In this document: positions 17,887 to 25,681 of the stretch, piece after piece | Layout: each line of letters begins with the position of its first letter | How positions within the stretch are numbered: the first letter of the stretch is position 1 | DNA from: Clostridium sp. 1001271B_151109_B4 | GTDB lineage: Bacteria; Bacillota; Clostridia; Clostridiales; Clostridiaceae | Assembly (NCBI RefSeq): GCF_015670405.1 | Contig: NZ_JADPBQ010000002.1 | Location: 1 to 64,000 of the forward strand | Direction: 5' to 3' | Length of the DNA: 64,000 nucleotides | Translations under genes and position numbers: made by a program | Notes under the pieces: model-generated | The model's input: only the letters and a program-made list of their open reading frames with translations | Database searches by the model: none | What the model was told of the DNA's origin: nothing

Positions 17887-18765
17887 TTACGCTCTTGGAT
17901 GGGAGTTCTTATAAACTAAGTTTATTTTATCATTATTTATTATCTCATAGTAAGTATCCATGTAAGTTAATACTTGATTTCCTAAAAGTTTTTGTACTGC
18001 TCTTACATTTGCTCCATTTTGAAGTAGATGTACTGCAAAGGAATGCCTAAATGTATTTAAATTAACATCCTTATTTATTCCTGCCTTGTGAGAATATTCT
18101 TTTACTATTCTCCAAACACCTTGTCTTGTTAATTGGTTTCCATTTAAATTAACAAACAAGTTGTGTACCCCTGCTGAAGCTATTATATCTCTTATAGATA
18201 AATATTCTCTTAAAGCCGCCTCTGCACTTCTTCCAATAGGGATAAGTCTTTCATAATTTTTATTATCATGACACCTAACATACAGTAAATCTAAATTTAC
18301 ATCTTCAACGGTTAAATTAATTATTTCAGAAACTTTCATTCCTGTAGCATACATAAGTTCTAATAATGCATTATCTCTAACGCCCTTATTACAGTCCTTA
18401 TCTACTATCTTAATAATCTTATCTACCTCTTCAACAGTTAATATTTCTGGAAGCTTCTTTGATTGATCTGTACTCTTATAATATATCTTCGGTATATCCC
18501 TTATTATCTTTTGATCTTTTAAATAATTATAAAAGCTTCTTAAGCTAATCACAATTCTACTTATTGATCTTTCAGATTTTCCCTCTTCCAACAAATGGTC
18601 GATATAATTTTTAACTGTAACATTATCAGTTTCATCTAAATATATATCTTTACTATTTAGATACTTGATATACAAATTCACATCAGTTACGTAAGCATAA
18701 ACAGTATTATCACTTTTATGGCTTTCAAGTAATGACTCACGATATTCATTTACTATTTCTTTCAT
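17887..18765 (-). CDS. XerD-like tyrosine recombinase with substituted catalytic residues
   Basis: A 292-residue protein collinear with XerD, with an N-terminal SAM-like domain, a catalytic domain and a C-terminal HPRA tail. Aligned by eye with E. coli XerD, the catalytic Arg148 is Lys (YATGMKVSE), His244 is Asn (NTFR) and His270 is Asn (LLGNQ). Arg247 and the nucleophile Tyr279 remain. A fully active recombinase is therefore doubtful. It occupies the conserved xerD position between spoIIM and deoB. ATG 18765 is chosen over an upstream GTG (18783) because GGGGAG precedes it. Confidence 0.85.
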   Translation of the reverse strand: MKEIVNEYRESLLESHKSDNTVYAYVTDVNLYIKYLNSKDIYLDETDNVTVKNYIDHLLEEGKSERSISRIVISLRSFYNYLKDQKIIRDIPKIYYKSTDQSKKLPEILTVEEVDKIIKIVDKDCNKGVRDNALLELMYATGMKVSEIINLTVEDVNLDLLYVRCHDNKNYERLIPIGRSAEAALREYLSIRDIIASAGVHNLFVNLNGNQLTRQGVWRIVKEYSHKAGINKDVNLNTFRHSFAVHLLQNGANVRAVQKLLGNQVLTYMDTYYEIINNDKINLVYKNSHPRA

Positions 18766-18840
18766 AATTCTCCCCAATCCCACCTTAATTATTATTATTC
18801 GACAACAGCTTTAGAATTTCCTTTTATAATCATCTATTAA

Positions 18841-19476
18841 TTAACCAACTTTATAAACATTTGTAACTACAAATTTAATAATATTTGGACCAAGATATGC
18901 TTCAATTAGAGTTCCGATAATGAATACACATGCAAATACCCCAATCTTTAAAATTAGTTCTCTCTCTACTATTGTATTTACTTTACCTTTATTAAAGAAC
19001 TTATCTTTAAGTTTTGTTGAAGAAAATTCAATTCCAACTATACTTAATGCTATAAAGCAGGGAATATAAATAATATTCTGTGGTATTGTTGAAGCTAATG
19101 CCAACCATAATCCTTTACCGTCGAAGGTTGAAATTAAAAAACTAAAAGTATACCCTAGTGTAAATCCTTTAACTAAATCAAGTAAAAGAATTATTGGCGT
19201 ACCAAATACTGTAAAGGATAATGCTATAATTATTGTTATAAGTATTAAATTTTTCTTTAGTATATTAAATAATAAAACTTTATTATTTACTGCTTCTTTT
19301 GCTATACTTTCAGTAAATGTTGAAAAATAACTCGTAAGATCTGTTGCATCTCTTGCACTCATATATTTAACTATATATGTACCTAATGCTATTCCTACGC
19401 AAAAGAATATAAAAACCATAAAATAATAAAATTTATTTTCTCTTTTATTTAAGTTCAATTTACTTATAATCTCCAA
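18841..19476 (-). CDS. spoIIM: Stage II sporulation protein M
   Basis: A 211-residue membrane protein with about five transmembrane segments, part of the DMP engulfment machinery with SpoIID and SpoIIP at the septal membrane. The order spoIIM-xerD-deoB-pdp-dacF matches Bacillus. I prefer the TTG at 19476 preceded by GGGGGTGG, giving a family-typical length and a cytoplasmic N-terminus. An ATG at 19536 would add 20 mostly hydrophobic residues and has no clear ribosome site. Confidence 0.87.
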   Translation of the reverse strand: MEIISKLNLNKRENKFYYFMVFIFFCVGIALGTYIVKYMSARDATDLTSYFSTFTESIAKEAVNNKVLLFNILKKNLILITIIIALSFTVFGTPIILLLDLVKGFTLGYTFSFLISTFDGKGLWLALASTIPQNIIYIPCFIALSIVGIEFSSTKLKDKFFNKGKVNTIVERELILKIGVFACVFIIGTLIEAYLGPNIIKFVVTNVYKVG

Positions 19477-19560
19477 AGAAACCACCCCCATATTGTTATA
19501 TGTTAATAATATGATGATAATTTCCAGTATATTCATAAGTGAATATATGTAACTTAAAAT

Positions 19561-20229
19561 TTATATTATTTTTTCTATTTTTTTCACCTTTTCTTTAATA
19601 TTTTTTAAATCCAAATTGTAGTTTTCTTCTAAAATTGATATAACTTTTTCTATATCTTCCATTTCTTTTGCCTTTTTATTACCTTCTAATTGTCCTCTTC
19701 CTAATCTGTCACTTATAAATAGTAAAATCATATCATTTAAATCTACATCTTTTATCATTTCTTTTGTTTTTGCAAAAGGTAAATCTTGAATTATATAAAG
19801 ATGATGCATATGATATTTTATTAAATTTAATATTTTGCTTTTTTCATTATTTTCATAATTATAATAATCTAATATTTTTTCTGCTAATTTTACCCCTTCT
19901 ACATCATGATTATATGAAATCCATCGACCTTGCTTATTTTTCTTTGTTGTTGGTCCTTTTCCTACATCATGTAATAATGCTCCTAACATTAAACTTTCTT
20001 TATCATTAGCAAATTCTTTTATTTTAGCTGCTGTATCTATTACCTGCATAAGATGATTCCATACATTTCCTTCTGGATGATATTTAAGGTTTTGCTCTGT
20101 GTTTTCAAGTACAAGCAATGCATCTAAGGGTGTATTTCTTAACGAATCTTTGATTTCTTCCAAATAACTTGATGGTTTTTCACAAATCATCAATTCTTTT
20201 TGTATTTTCCTTAATTTATTCTCTTCCAT
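19561..20229 (-). CDS. HD-domain phosphohydrolase-like protein
   Basis: A 222-residue cytoplasmic protein with an HD domain: GNVWNHL, ALLHDVGKG, the WISYNHDVEG motif with its His, and YHMHH, around residues 55-160. Domains like this occur alone or at the C-terminus of tRNA nucleotidyltransferases and hydrolyse phosphate esters, but the substrate is unknown here. The C-terminal helix is Lys/Glu/Asn-rich. ATG at 20229 after AAAGGAG. Confidence 0.8.
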   Translation of the reverse strand: MEENKLRKIQKELMICEKPSSYLEEIKDSLRNTPLDALLVLENTEQNLKYHPEGNVWNHLMQVIDTAAKIKEFANDKESLMLGALLHDVGKGPTTKKNKQGRWISYNHDVEGVKLAEKILDYYNYENNEKSKILNLIKYHMHHLYIIQDLPFAKTKEMIKDVDLNDMILLFISDRLGRGQLEGNKKAKEMEDIEKVISILEENYNLDLKNIKEKVKKIEKII

Positions 20230-20403
20230 CCTTTTCTCCTTTACATATGGTTTTGTACATATTTAGTTTTCCTACATTCTTTTAAAATATTTAATACACA
20301 TATTTTTTATTCTAATAATTATTTATAAGTTTATTACTATATTCGTATTATTTTTTAAGCTTTGGGCAACCTAAAGATATTATAACTTTGAGGTGTATAT
20401 ATT

Positions 20404-20736
20404 TTGGAAGAATTATTTAATAAATATTTACCTATTCTTATTCATATTTTTGAGCTTATGGGAATTCTTATTTTAACTCTTGGAGTCTTTACAGCCTTTT
20501 ATCATTATATTTTAAAAAGATTTTTCAAAAGAGATGTTGATATTAAATATGAATTTGCGGATGTTATGGTTACAACTTTAGATTTTAAGTTAGCAGCAGA
20601 AATATTAAAAACTGTTATTATTAAAAATATGGATGAATTAATTATTTTAGCTTCAGTATTTATTATAAGAATAATCATGACCTTTGTATTAGAGAAAGAA
20701 ATGAAAATAGAAAAATCTAAAAAAGAACGCGATTAA
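20404..20736 (+). CDS. DUF1622 family small membrane protein
   Basis: A 110-residue protein with an N-terminal transmembrane helix (residues 12-33), a conserved middle (FADVMVTTLDFKLAAEILKT) and one or two further hydrophobic segments (residues 76-97), matching DUF1622. No function is known. It starts with TTG at 20404, with GAGGTG 8 bases upstream. It stands alone on the plus strand, convergent with the spo0A region. Confidence 0.75.
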   Translation: MEELFNKYLPILIHIFELMGILILTLGVFTAFYHYILKRFFKRDVDIKYEFADVMVTTLDFKLAAEILKTVIIKNMDELIILASVFIIRIIMTFVLEKEMKIEKSKKERD

Positions 20737-20911
20737 TTTATCTAAAATTAATCATGCTTATAATATTTTACAATTCACATTAACCTATTATATTACTGAT
20801 ATCTTATCAATATTTTATATTTTTTATTATAAACAATATTTAATTAATTTTTATATGTAAAATAGCTGCAATTTTATGTATTTTTTAATGCATGATTTAA
20901 AAATTTCATAC

Positions 20912-20966
20912 AAAAAAAACACTTTCTATCAGTTTGTAATAAATCAAACTGACAGAAAGTGTTTTA
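20912..20966. terminator. Strong bidirectional terminator, probably the original spo0A terminator
   Basis: Arms around AACACTTTCTRTCAGTTTG form a stem of about 20 bp with A/T tails on both sides. It serves the DUF1622 gene and lies about 110 bases beyond the displaced spo0A tail. The rest of 20737-21074 shows nothing else. Confidence 0.8.
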
Positions 20967-21074
20967 TTACTAATCCAAATTTATTTATCAGTATCAAATA
21001 TAATTTGTCTCAATAAATAATATAAGCTTGACCTTTTTATTAATTCTTGCTAACCAATCATTTTCAGTAAAAAT

Positions 21075-21213
21075 TAAGATACTTTATTTTTTTAATCTTA
21101 GCTTGTCTGCAATGATGACTATGAATTCACTATTAGTTGGCTTACCTTTTTCATTGTGTACAGTATAACCAAATAATTTATTGATAGCTTCTACTTGTCC
21201 TCTACCCCAAGCA
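21075..21213 (-). repeat. Displaced duplicate of the spo0A 3' end (attachment-site half)
   Basis: This 139-bp segment is about 95% identical to the end of the intact spo0A (23183-23320). It has no start and is out of the gene, ending in-frame with ...ADKLRLKK and a stop. Differences are one inserted T, one Ala-to-Val codon, a two-base synonymous Ser change (AGT versus TCT), and a few others. The last 54 bases (21160-21213) are identical. It is read as the chromosomal tail pushed away by integration. Confidence 0.85.
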
Positions 21214-21360
21214 CAGCCTGTATTCAGCAGTTTTTCTTTTATGTTATCATATCTTTATCTACCAAATATTTGTACTCCACTTCTTAAACCTCCATATTAC
21301 TATCATTTTTTATACGAATTACCGATACACTTTTCCGTATAATACCCTAAAAATGACGAA

Positions 21361-21399
21361 AGAGCTATCAGCTTGTACTTTTTTGTACAGCTTTAGCTC
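21361..21399 (-). terminator. Candidate terminator after the 86-residue ORF
   Basis: An imperfect hairpin (GAGCT...AGCTC outer and GTAC/GTAC inner pairs, six-A loop) directly follows the stop codon, with a short TTTC tail on the minus strand. Between it and the displaced repeat (21214-21360) only an ATACG/CGTAT inverted repeat near 21313-21338 is visible, possibly a recombinase arm site. Confidence 0.5.
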
Positions 21400-21660
21400 T
21401 TAATACTCTACTATATCTATCTTCACTATATTAGTTATTGTCTGTATATCCTCAGCTCCGTCCTCAAAGTATCTCTTTAGCTGGTCAGCTGTCTCCTCTA
21501 CAGTACACGGCTCTATCATTTCCTTAAACTCCTCGACTACACTTGCCTCGCACTCTTCTAAGGTACTGTAAGCAGATACAAATAAATTCATACCTGTTAT
21601 AAACGCGTGATACTTACCGTTTTCTAGTGTATATATTACCATTGTTTTATTATTTGACAT
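21400..21660 (-). CDS. Element-borne small protein, weakly HicB-like
   Basis: An 86-residue acidic, soluble protein, not recognised with confidence. The order beta strand-NGKYHAF-strand-STLEECEASVVEEF-helix in residues 8-47 resembles the partial RNase-H-like fold of HicB antitoxins, but no HicA toxin or DNA-binding tail is present. ATG at 21660 follows a GGGGGTGGG site. Codon use (CTC, GAG, TAC) is more G+C-rich than surrounding genes, in keeping with horizontal origin. Last of the three element genes. Confidence 0.6.
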   Translation of the reverse strand: MSNNKTMVIYTLENGKYHAFITGMNLFVSAYSTLEECEASVVEEFKEMIEPCTVEETADQLKRYFEDGAEDIQTITNIVKIDIVEY

Positions 21661-21741
21661 ATTCCCACCCCCTATTGTTATATAGTACCATATATATCAA
21701 AACTTCTCAACATATTGTATTTTTATATTTTCTCTATAAAG

Positions 21742-21767
21742 TAAAAAGAGCCGTTGTTACACAGCTC
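21742..21767 (-). terminator. Terminator after the 54-residue element ORF
   Basis: A 7-bp stem GAGCTGT/ACGGCTC (one G-U pair), six-base loop and TTTTT tail on the minus strand, just after the stop codon. Confidence 0.75.
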
Positions 21768-21769
21768 CC

Positions 21770-21934
21770 TTACTTCTTGAATCCGTATGTCTTAGCTATT
21801 ATGTCATCTAGTTCTTTTAATTCTTGTTCCTCTCTCTTGCTTAGTGCTGGTCTTTGTGCTAGAACGTAGCATATTAATCCAGCTACTAAAAATGCTATCG
21901 CTATAGGTAATCTCTCTATCATATTTTCTAACAT
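21770..21934 (-). CDS. Element-borne 54-residue single-pass membrane protein
   Basis: A short ORF with a perfect AGGAGG ribosome site 7 bases before its ATG and a terminator right after its stop, so expression is likely. Residues 9-26 form one transmembrane helix (PIAIAFLVAGLICYVLAQ). Residues 28-54 are a highly charged helix (KREEQELKELDD) ending GFKK. It could be a phage-type accessory membrane protein, a small toxin or a holin-like peptide; none can be shown. Confidence 0.65.
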   Translation of the reverse strand: MLENMIERLPIAIAFLVAGLICYVLAQRPALSKREEQELKELDDIIAKTYGFKK

Positions 21935-21993
21935 ATATATTCCTCCTAAGTAATCTATATTTATTATAGCTTATATATCCCTTGCAATAAATA

Positions 21994-23014
21994 CTATGCT
22001 CTAACTTTTATTAATCTCGAATTAAAAGGACTAAATCTCTGATAATTCTTTCTAATATCTGTTACAGTCAAGTCTAAATAAGCCTTTTCTGTTACTGTTA
22101 CTGAGCTATGACCCAATATTCTTGATAAAGTGTATATATCCATACCTGACATTAGGCACCTCTTAGCAAAATTATTACGTAATCCGTGAGGAGCTATATC
22201 CTTAGATATACCTGCTCTGTTTTTGTAAATTTTAAAGTTCTTTTCAAAATTACGTACTGTTAGAGCTGTCCCTTTCTTAGTTGGAAATAACGTATCCTCA
22301 GCTATACTATATCTGTCTTTATACTGGAGCCACTTCCTAAGTATTCCAGCCATTATAGAGCTAAAAAATACATATCTATCCTTTTTACCTTTTGATATTT
22401 GAGCTGGTATTAAGATAGTCCTTTTATCTATGTCTATATCCTCATAAGATAAAGCTAATGTCTCTCCTAATCTCATTCCTGTATCCATAATGAGCTGTAT
22501 TACTACATAGTCCCTATACTCATGATACTTGGTTACGTCTAACGCTTTAATTAAAGCCTTAAACTCACTATCTGATATATCTTCCTTAGCCTTTCTCTTA
22601 ACCTTTATAAAGCCTATCTTATCTACTGGATTACTTTTAATGATCCTTTGGTCATACAGCCAGTTAAAAAAATACCTTTATATTTCTTATGTAGTTATTA
22701 ATGGTTACATCAGATACAGGCTTTCCAAACTCTTTTCTACCTGCTGGGTTATTTAGACCTACTGTCTTATCATCACTTACATATGAGTATTTACCTCTAT
22801 CTTTTGTAAACTTTAAATACTCCGATATATGTTCTCCTTTGATTTCCTTTAGTGTTGAAATATAGTACTCTTCCTGTAGATACTTAGCCAATAACTTTAA
22901 TGTAGTTTCATATGATGACATAGTTTTGACAGATAGTCCCTTTAATCTACAATACTCCATAAAATCCTGGATATAAAACTGAATATCTCTATTAGACTTC
23001 AAAATTTTAGACAC
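21994..23014 (-). pseudogene. int: Tyrosine integrase, split by a +1 frameshift at a T7 run
   Basis: Joined, the two parts make a phage-integrase-family protein of about 339 residues. The N-terminal SAM-like domain (from GTG 23014, with AGGAGG upstream) runs to VFF-stop; the catalytic domain continues as NWLYDQR one frame over. The shift is in seven T (22666-22672 on the plus strand as A). All catalytic residues are present in the second part: GMRLGE, SKGKK, HGLR, LGH and the Tyr of KAYLD. It is either a recent one-base inactivation, a sequence error, or a +1 recoding site (TTT followed by TAA). The integrase should act on the spo0A attachment site. Confidence 0.8.
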
Positions 23015-23181
23015 AAAAAAAACACCTCCTATTAACTGTTTTACCAATTAATAAAAAGTGTTTTTTATCTTCTATATACAAAATTTAGTGTCATCGAAAT
23101 ATAGTTTAGTGCTATATCTGATATACATTTGATAAATTAGAAATACTTGCTCTACGCTGATTTCACTAGCGTTAGACATCC

Positions 23182-24000
23182 CTAAGATACTTTATTCTTT
23201 AATCTTAGCTTGTCTGCAATGATAGCTATGAATTCAGAATTAGTTGGCTTACCTTTTTCATTGTGAACAGTATAACCAAATAATTTATTGATAGCTTCTA
23301 CTTGTCCTCTACCCCAAGCAACTTCAATAGCATGTCTAATAGCTCTTTCTACTCTTGAAGCAGTTGTGTTATATTTCTTAGCTATTGAAGGATATAATTC
23401 CTTAGTTACAGCTGATAATAATTCCATATCGTTTACTACCATAGTAATAGCTTCTCTTAAATACATATATCCCTTAATATGCGCAGGTACACCTATTTCA
23501 TGAATTATGTTTGTAATTTCAGTTTCTAAATCCATAGGACCTCTATTATTGCTTGTACTAATCATTTCAGTAGCAGTCATAGCAACTTGCTTTTTAACTG
23601 GCTCATCATTTCCTATTGAATCATTAAACATATCTCTAATACGTTTAGTGAATATGTCCATATCAAAAGGTTTTACTACATAATAATCAGCACCTAAAGT
23701 TATAGCTCTTTGAGTTATTTTATCTTGTCCTACTGCCGATAAAACAACTACTCTTGGGAATTTATCTAAATCCATAGAATTCAATTTTTCTAGAACTCCT
23801 AAACCATCTAAATGTGGCATAATTATGTCTAAAACAACTAAATCTGGTTTCTTCTCCTCAATTAACGTTAATGCCTCTCTTCCATCCTTCGCAATCCCTG
23901 TTACAACTATATCTTTTTGATTTAAAAGATAGTCATTCAAAATACTACAGAATTCTTTATTATCATCAGCAATAATTACAGATATTTTATTTCCATCCAT
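23182..24000 (-). CDS. spo0A: Sporulation master regulator Spo0A
   Basis: A 272-residue response regulator that activates or represses sporulation genes when phosphorylated. The receiver domain (residues 1-125) shows the acidic pair in IIADDN, the phospho-acceptor Asp in VVLDIIMP and the Lys in VVKPFD. The C-terminal effector domain (about 155-272) holds the [12 protein letters not shown] and [22 protein letters not shown]-binding helices. ATG 24000 is preferred to 24027 because GGGAGAG precedes it. The last about 46 codons come from the adjacent integrated element, so the gene is a chimera; the reading frame is intact. Confidence 0.95.
   Translation of the reverse strand: MDGNKISVIIADDNKEFCSILNDYLLNQKDIVVTGIAKDGREALTLIEEKKPDLVVLDIIMPHLDGLGVLEKLNSMDLDKFPRVVVLSAVGQDKITQRAITLGADYYVVKPFDMDIFTKRIRDMFNDSIGNDEPVKKQVAMTATEMISTSNNRGPMDLETEITNIIHEIGVPAHIKGYMYLREAITMVVNDMELLSAVTKELYPSIAKKYNTTASRVERAIRHAIEVAWGRGQVEAINKLFGYTVHNEKGKPTNSEFIAIIADKLRLKNKVS
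23183..23320 (-). repeat. spo0A tail carried in by the element (attachment-site half)
   Basis: The 138-bp partner of 21075-21213. It encodes the last about 46 residues of the present Spo0A, ending LRLKNKVS like other Firmicute Spo0A proteins (B. subtilis ends LRLEHKAS). 23267-23320 is the 54-bp block identical to the displaced copy. The non-coding 23015-23181 between the integrase start and this repeat holds an ACGCT/AGCGT hairpin (23153-23175) and TTTAGTG direct repeats, possible recombinase arm sites. Confidence 0.8.
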
Positions 24001-24139
24001 CGTTTTCTCTCCCTTTCTACCCATCATAATAGTATTTTTTTTAAATATAAAACTTAAAATAACATTAAAACTTAAATTAGTTATTTTATAAAACTTCTAA
24101 TTCAGTTATATTTACATGTCTTTTAACTCCATTGATTGT

Positions 24140-24180
24140 ATTATAACATAAAATTTAAAAATATCATAGGGGTTTTGACA
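24140..24180 (-). promoter_or_regulatory. Probable spo0A promoter with a 0A box
   Basis: A TATAAT -10 box (24145-24140 on the minus strand) has TGTCAAAA (24180-24173), matching the Spo0A box core TGTCRAA, about 28 bases upstream. This is the expected spot for autoactivation. The -35 region between them is weak, fitting an activator-dependent promoter. The leader to the start codon is about 130 bases. Confidence 0.45.
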
Positions 24181-24240
24181 TTATTTTGAAATTTTTTTAC
24201 AAAATTGTTGTAGTTTTTTTGTAGAATAATATATTAATCT

Positions 24241-24299
24241 TAAAATCGTAAGATATAGTATTTTAAAATAAATGATACTATATCTTACGATCTATTTTT
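24241..24299. terminator. Terminator after spoIVB
   Basis: A stem of about 18-20 bp built on ATCGTAAGATATAGTAT and its complement, with T-rich ends on both strands, lies between the spoIVB stop and the spo0A promoter. Confidence 0.85.
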
Positions 24300-24307
24300 C
24301 AACTTTA

Positions 24308-25498
24308 TTATTCTATAATCCCAGCTTCTTCAAGCATCCACTCTATATATATACCATATCCTATATCTGGCTTATTAATAAGTACATGAGTTACAGCTCC
24401 TACAATTTTATCATTTTGTATTATTGGACTTCCACTCATTCCTTGGACTATTCCACCAGTTTTACTTAACAATTCTTCATCAGTTACTCGAATAATCATA
24501 CTTTTTGGTCCACTTTTATCTTGTTGGAGTAGCTTCACTATTTCAATATCATATTCTTTTGGACCTTCATCATCAATTGTAGTTATTATTGTGGCAGGTC
24601 CTTCAACTACTTCATTTCTAAATGCAACTGACATGGGTTCACTAAACTTAGGATTTATTAATGGTTCATATGAATTTCCAAAAATACCTGAAGAAGAATT
24701 ATCTTTTATTTCTCCTATAGAGTTCTTTTCATTTACAAATAATCCTCTTAATTCTCCTGGTACTCCTTTTTCGCCTCTTCTAACACTTAAGATTGATGCT
24801 GATAAAAGATCTCCATCTTTAATTGTAAATGTAGTATTTGTATCACCATCTGTTATAGGATGACCTAAAGCACCAAATGTTTCGCTATCTTCATGATAGA
24901 AAGTTAATGTCCCTATACCAGCTGTAGAATCTCTGACCCATAATCCTAATTTATAGTCTTCTCCTTCTTTTACTAATTCAACATCTTTATTGAATTTGCA
25001 ACCTTCACGAATAAATTCTACATTAACAATACTAGAATTTGCTTCTTTTATTAAAGTAATCAATTGCTTTGAACTTTCAACATTTTTTCCATTTACCTTT
25101 AATATAACATCACCTAATTGTATTCCTGCTGCTTTTGCTGGACTTAATTCATTTCCACCTCTAGTGTCTACATTTGAAAAGCCTACTACCAATACACCTT
25201 CTGTTGATAATTTTATACCTACACTTGTTCCTCCTGGATATAATTTAATATCTTCTAATTTTTGTACTGCTACTGACTTTATTGGTATAAGACCAAGAAA
25301 ATCAATGTTAACTTTATCTTTAGTTAACTTAACAGTATTTAATACACCTTGATTATGTACAGAAATCTCTGACACTTCCATGCTATCATTAATGTATATC
25401 TTTTCTGGCAGTTGCGAAACACTTAAATATGCTACTAATGCCAAAATAGCTATTGGAGCAGTAATTATACTAAAATACTTTAATATTTTTTTAATCAT
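24308..25498 (-). CDS. spoIVB: SpoIVB serine peptidase (S55), sigma-K checkpoint
   Basis: A 396-residue secreted forespore peptidase that signals across the inter-membrane space to activate pro-sigma-K processing. It has an N-terminal signal anchor (residues 5-28), a PDZ domain (about 95-180) and the S55 catalytic domain with GALGHPI (His) and GMSGSPI (Ser). ATG 25498 follows AAGGAGGAG and is preferred to the upstream 25543. Position next to spo0A and recN is conserved in sporulating Firmicutes. Confidence 0.94.
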   Translation of the reverse strand: MIKKILKYFSIITAPIAILALVAYLSVSQLPEKIYINDSMEVSEISVHNQGVLNTVKLTKDKVNIDFLGLIPIKSVAVQKLEDIKLYPGGTSVGIKLSTEGVLVVGFSNVDTRGGNELSPAKAAGIQLGDVILKVNGKNVESSKQLITLIKEANSSIVNVEFIREGCKFNKDVELVKEGEDYKLGLWVRDSTAGIGTLTFYHEDSETFGALGHPITDGDTNTTFTIKDGDLLSASILSVRRGEKGVPGELRGLFVNEKNSIGEIKDNSSSGIFGNSYEPLINPKFSEPMSVAFRNEVVEGPATIITTIDDEGPKEYDIEIVKLLQQDKSGPKSMIIRVTDEELLSKTGGIVQGMSGSPIIQNDKIVGAVTHVLINKPDIGYGIYIEWMLEEAGIIE

Positions 25499-25607
25499 TT
25501 TATCTCCTCCTTGCCTTCTGACATTAATTTTCCCGCTACACAATTTTTATATGCTGTAATAACTCTGTTAACATAGTTAAAAATTTATATTTTAATACAT
25601 TTTATAT

Positions 25608-25645
25608 AAAAAAAATAAAACCATGATAAATTACCATGATTTTAT
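25608..25645 (-). terminator. Terminator after recN
   Basis: Arms AAAATCATG and CATGGTTTT enclose an 8-9 base loop, followed by ATTTTTTT on the minus strand. Confidence 0.75.
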
Positions 25646-25681
25646 TGTTTGCAGTATTGCAACGCCTTATGTATATAAAAG

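Larger units (their letters stand above)
21075..23320 (-). mobile_element. Small integrated element at the 3' end of spo0A
   Basis: The about 2.1 kb between the two spo0A tail copies holds a tyrosine integrase gene and two small ORFs. Its coding parts use more C/G-ending codons than the neighbours, which suggests transfer. The integration pattern is that of tRNA-targeting islands: target gene restored by an element-borne 3' end. No replication, relaxase, capsid or transposition gene is present, so it may be a remnant, a satellite or a minimal integrative element. The crossover most likely lies in the 54-bp identical block. Confidence 0.75.

Noticed and set aside
20987-21070. Possible extra gene between the spo0A terminator and the displaced tail.
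   Set aside because: Only short frames without ribosome sites; nothing supportable.
21075-21220. A second, independent small Spo0A-like gene.
   Set aside because: It has no start codon or ribosome site and upstream stops; it is a displaced 3' tail only.
21994-22488. A separate 164-residue recombinase gene starting at MDTGMRLGE.
   Set aside because: The same frame continues upstream to the frameshift near 22666, and the N-terminal half is encoded there; it is one split integrase gene.
21214-23182. The spo0A element as a complete prophage or conjugative element.
   Set aside because: It is about 2 kb with no structural, replication, lysis or transfer genes; at most a minimal element, satellite or remnant.
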